This document shows positions 8,223-11,562 of a DNA stretch of 11,562 nt, one piece after another (within the stretch, counting starts at the first letter, position 1; every line of letters starts with the position of its first letter). The position numbers were made by a program, and so were the translations under genes. The stretch is from positions 1 to 11,562 of the forward strand of contig JAPEVF010001278.1 of assembly GCA_029747585.1 (NCBI GenBank), read 5' to 3'. This stretch comes from Pleurotus djamor (lineage: Eukaryota; Basidiomycota; Agaricomycetes; Agaricales; Pleurotaceae). The notes beneath the pieces were generated by a model. That model worked only from the letters and a program-made list of their open reading frames with translations. It was not told the DNA's origin and made no database searches.

Positions 8223-9755
8223 CTATGATGACGGGGTTGGGCTTGAACTTGACCATGGCGATGATGAGTTGTGGTCAACCATGATCCCGCTTATGCGGTT
8301 GTAGACAGCCTCGGGGTAATGCCTAAGGTCGTGATCCATCAGTCCATATTCGGAAAAGCAAGTTCGGACGAGTAACTTACCGTGCTTGTAGTCGTTCGAG
8401 CAGCGTGGCAGCGTGTTCGCGGTTACCAGCGCCGAGCTCGGCACGGACCATGACCTCCCAGGTTGAAGGCTACGAAACGATACATCAGTTACAGCGCAGA
8501 GTAGATGCGATGGATACATACCTCGCGATACACAGGAGCCATCAATTCAACAGGCGAAGATTGCCCGGGTTGATGAGGGGCATGGTTATGAGGAGCAGCA
8601 ACACCCTCAGGTGGGTCTTGCAAGGACTCGAAGATGCTCCTCGCGTGATCCAGTTGTCCAGTGATGGCATAGCCCTTGATCAAGCAGTTGGCAATATACG
8701 CTGTCATATGGATCCCAGCCGCATTGAGCTTCTCCATGAAATGAGGAATGAGGTCGGTGCGTCGATGAGCAACAAGGACGTTGATCATGGCTTCGAAAAC
8801 GACAGCATCGGGCAGAGGGGACGGCGAACGGGCGGTATTGGGGTGCGTGGCGATAGAGTCGAAGACTTCGATGGCTTTATCAAGGTCCTTGACGATACAT
8901 CCCCAGGCATTGATGAGGGAAGCCCAATGAGCACCTTGGATGGTAACGGCGGGGTCGCTTTCAAGGTGCTTGAAGACTTCCTCCATGGCAGAGATGTCAA
9001 CAGGCTCGATGGTTCCGTAGACGTCGAGGAGGAGCTAGAGGGTAAGAAAGGTGAATAAAGGTCTAAGACTGCGAACGGCGGGGACGAACTTTGTATGTGT
9101 GTGCGGTAGGTCTGATACCAGCACGTATCAAAGCATCATAGTAGAACAGCGCGCGGTCACGGTTAGGCTTCGTCGTCGTATACAACTGCATCATGGTATT
9201 GTAAGGTGGGATTCTCGGCTTGAAGTTCGGTTGCTTCTTCATCTCGTCGAACAAGATCTCCGCCGAATGAACGTCGCCAACACGCGCACAAGCACCAATC
9301 AGAGCGCCATAGGTAATTGACGAGGGACGAATATGCGCTGCCTTCATCTCCTGGAAGAGCTCCAAAGCGTAGTCGGCCTTGCGTGCCTTGGCAAGCTTCG
9401 AGATCATGTTGTTGTAGAAGTAGAGATTAGGCATCACATTGTTCGCTTGCGCTTCCTGGAAAAGCATCATCGCGTTCGACGTGTCGTCCGTTGTATCCTT
9501 GACATACAAAATCAATGCACCATAGGCGTCAGCTGAGGGACTGCCGCCCTGCTCGATGATCCGCAACCGATGAACATGGGCAGAATCCACATCCCCAGCA
9601 TGAGCAAGCGCAATGATCATACTATCCTCGATCAAGAACCAGGCTTGAGACTGCCACTTCTTGTTATGCTCCAAGGTCGCCAAAATCTGTTGCGCAGTCG
9701 TGTAGACGTTCCGGACCTTCTCCATCTCGCCGAGACGANCATGNAATATATCACA
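8223..9755 (-). CDS. Pentatricopeptide-repeat (PPR) protein, 5' part missing
   Basis: Exons: about 9755-9090, 9034-8522, 8469-8381, 8322-8223, about 455 residues to a TAG at 8225-8223. Introns are 55, 52 and 58 nt and join in frame. At least seven PPR-like units of about 35 residues can be read, for example LYFYNNMISKLAKARKADYA, SITYGALIGACARVGDVHSA and AVVFEAMINVLVAHRRTDLI. PPR helical-hairpin arrays bind single-stranded RNA; fungal members usually act in mitochondria on processing, stability or translation of organellar transcripts. A targeting peptide cannot be checked because the N-terminus is absent. The C-terminus is a short Ser/Pro tail (HNSSSPWSSSSPTPSS). Upstream, the frame passes ambiguous bases at 9739 and 9744 (CDI, then RLGEMEKV) and meets a TGA at 9761-9759. 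CAG at 9758-9756 could be a splice acceptor, or the sequence may change locus here. The first intron uses the uncommon donor GTTCGT. Confidence 0.85.
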
Positions 9756-9899
9756 CTGTCACACANNNGGTCACCCAGGCGAAGCCAACGACAAGGTTAA
9801 GGAACCAGATTCGGAGCTACAGAGTGGTGTCCCTTCTTTCCTTCGCGCTTTACAATCGTCCATCGTCTCCATTAACGAATCTTAGCCACGAANCCCAGN
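9739..9899. other. Low-quality junction with ambiguous bases; probable assembly join
   Basis: Seven N positions lie in this stretch: 9739, 9744, 9766-9768, 9893 and 9899. Only two other N occur in the whole window. The Yak1 gene stops making sense at its 5' splice site at 9905, and the PPR gene starts making sense at about 9755. Neither gene's missing part is found between them. This fits a misjoin, or a collapse that removed the 3' half of Yak1 and the 5' half of the PPR gene. Confidence 0.65.
9769..9885 (+). CDS. Possible C-terminal coding fragment of an unrelated gene
   Basis: Thirty-eight open codons run from the NNN at 9766-9768 to a TAG at 9883-9885. The product begins GHPGEANDKVKEPDSELQSG and ends PSFLRALQSSIVSINES. 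The composition looks like a real acidic C-terminus, and the piece is bounded by ambiguous bases on both sides, as if it were a separate read. However, the minus strand is also open over much of it, and 38 codons can stay open by chance. I do not recognise a family. Confidence 0.2.
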   Translation, partial: GHPGEANDKVKEPDSELQSGVPSFLRALQSSIVSINES

Positions 9900-9905
9900 A
9901 CTCAC

Positions 9906-11562
9906 GATTTGAGCAAGATATTTTCTGGTTTCAAGTCACAATGAATTAGCCGAGCTTCTTTGAGGACGGTAAGCGCGTCGAGAAGTTGGGCCATAAATAC
10001 TTTGACCAATTGTGTACTCAAGCCTTGGAATTGGTTTTGCTTGATCAGCTCGTACAGGTTTGATGAAAGCAATTCGAAGACAAGGCAAAGATGACTTCGG
10101 TGGATGAATGAATCGCGTAATCGCAGTATGTGATGTTCGTCGTTGGGATCGCATTGTTTGTTGAGCTGCCCAAACAATGAGGAAGGTATACTCGACAATC
10201 AAAGAGCTGAAACGAACAAGTTCCAATATCGTCACTTCCATCATACTTTGGTTAAAGTAAGCGGGCTTGTTCTTCACGACCTTGACAGCAACGATTTCAT
10301 GGGTCTTCATGTTCTGGCATTTGACAACTTGACCAAACGTGCCTTGGCCCAGGATATCGAGGATAAGGTACCTATGGATCGTTAGCTACACGTCTGGATC
10401 GTTTGAATAAAATATTTACTTGTGACCTTCGTCGGTCCCAAGACAGTCATTAACGTATAGGATATAATCATAGTCTTCATTGTCGTAGCCTTCATTGTGG
10501 ACAGGCTTGCTTGGTTTGGTGAGAACGCGGCGAGGGTTATGTGTTGATTCGTAACGAAACTGCGGGTTGCATATGTGGTATGTTTCCACGATATGGGTGG
10601 TCAATTGCCGTACGGGCTAATCATGGGAATAGTCAAGGTGAGTATTACACCGAAGTTGTGAAAGAAGCACACCGAAAGATAAGTCCCGTCGCTACTCATT
10701 CTCCGACCAACGGGCTGTACATCAACACGGGGTTGTAACTCCCTGGCGTCCCGCACTCGCCGGAGGCCTACACGACGTTTCTGCGGAGGCGCATCGACCG
10801 TCATAGGTTGATCTTGATAGTAGGGAGAAGAAGAAGGATGGTAGGCAGACATTGGGGTGCCTGGGTTGGATATCGATGTAGGTCGGCCTGGTGTGTGGGT
10901 ATTGAGATGCGCTTGACTCTGCGATGATGGATGTGGGCTACCGGAATCCATTGGGTACGGGTATGTTGGAGGATGCATCGGTGTTTGTGGTGAATATGGA
11001 GAAGAAACGCTTGGCTCCGACTTGACCTGTGATTGATTGCGAGCGTGATACGTTGAAGCTTGATTCGCGCGCTGCTCCGGGGGTGTAGCAAACGTTGTGT
11101 ATGAAGCTGATGACGGTGAATATTGTTGGGATTGCGAAGAGTATGGGTCGAGAAGTGGATTGGAATTGGACTGATTACTTCGCAGAGGGGAACGACCACC
11201 TCGAGACGTCGAAGCGTCGTGTGTGGTTGCCGCCCTCTTTGGGGTCTGTCCGTTTGCGTTGGAGTAGTATATATCGGAATAAGCTTCGCCTTGCGTTGAT
11301 GGAGGGGGGTTGGAGGAAGGGTTGCCGCCTGGAAGTGATGGCGGCTGATATCCTACGCTGGACGAATAAAGCGAGTTTGGGCCGGATTGAGATGACTGCC
11401 TCGTCGCCGTTGGGCTATCGCTTTGAAAAGCCCCCTCCAAGTCGTCCAACTGATGATGCCGCCGTCCTCCCCGGGCAGCAGAAGCCGTTCCAGTTGCGCC
11501 ACCGCCTAGCGACGCGCTACGAGTCAACTGGGACTGGGATGGTGCTAGATATGATGATGGTG
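9906..11562 (-). CDS. yak1: Yak1-like DYRK-family protein kinase, both ends missing
   Basis: Exons: 11562-10673 (open at the window edge), 10616-10420, 10371-10218, 10165-9906, about 499 residues. Introns are 56, 48 and 52 nt with phases 0, 2, 0. Counting from the window edge, residues 1-270 are disordered and rich in Ser, Pro and Gln. Then follow RRVRDARELQPRVDVQP, the DYRK-homology-like region YHICNPQFRYESTHNPRRVL and NEDYDYILYVND, and the kinase domain: glycine loop GQGTFGQVV (370-378), lysine in VAVKVVK (392), FELLSSNLYELI (443-454), and catalytic loop IHCDLKPEN, with HCD in place of HRD (about 488-490). Yak1 kinases autophosphorylate on tyrosine and restrain growth in opposition to PKA and TOR signalling. 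The DFG motif, activation loop and C-lobe should follow the GTGAGT donor at 9905-9900 but are not present. The third intron has a GTTCGT donor. The match to fungal Yak1 is strong; the symbol is by resemblance. Confidence 0.9.

Noticed and set aside
8405..9058. 217-codon plus-strand open frame
   Set aside because: It is antisense to the PPR exons; the minus strand carries the repeat motifs and matching splice sites.
1..11562. tRNA, rRNA or CRISPR array
   Set aside because: No cloverleaf, conserved rRNA segment or regularly spaced repeat was recognised by eye on either strand.

Overview
The window looks like nuclear DNA of a filamentous basidiomycete, probably an Agaricomycete. The evidence is short introns (about 48-82 nt) with GT-AG ends, genes cut into many small exons, two copies of the Agaricomycete-typical DUF6533 multi-pass membrane protein, a fungal-type HNH endonuclease-fold protein, and a basidiomycete-like Yak1 kinase. 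I cannot name the species from sequence alone. All gene models below were spliced by hand from reading frame, intron phase and protein-family resemblance.

Layout, left to right. (1) 1-958, minus: 5' part of a DUF6533 membrane protein gene that runs off the left edge. (2) 1540-3325, minus: a complete tandem paralog with 14 exons and 344 residues. The first seven coding exons of the two genes have identical lengths (45, 10, 20, 130, 63, 33, 132 nt), including a 10-nt microexon, while their introns differ. (3) 3326-4383: about 1 kb with no confident gene. (4) 4384-5545, minus: a two-exon, membrane-anchored family-8 glycosyltransferase of 367 residues. (5) 5546-6291: divergent intergenic region. 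(6) 6292-7736, plus: an HNH-nuclease-fold gene with three introns and an apparent frameshift near 7223-7241. Weak direct repeats lie on both sides of it. (7) 8223-about 9755, minus: 3' part of a pentatricopeptide-repeat (PPR) protein gene. (8) About 9739-9899: a stretch holding seven ambiguous bases, where the PPR gene loses its 5' part and the next gene loses its 3' part. (9) 9906-11562, minus: 5' and central part of a Yak1/DYRK-type protein kinase, ending just before the exon that should hold the DFG motif, and open at the right edge.

The genes do not form an obvious pathway. The best biological observation is the DUF6533 tandem pair with conserved exon architecture. The best technical observation is the probable chimeric or collapsed join between the Yak1 and PPR genes. 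I found no convincing new defence, mobile or regulatory system, no rRNA or tRNA gene, and no CRISPR array.
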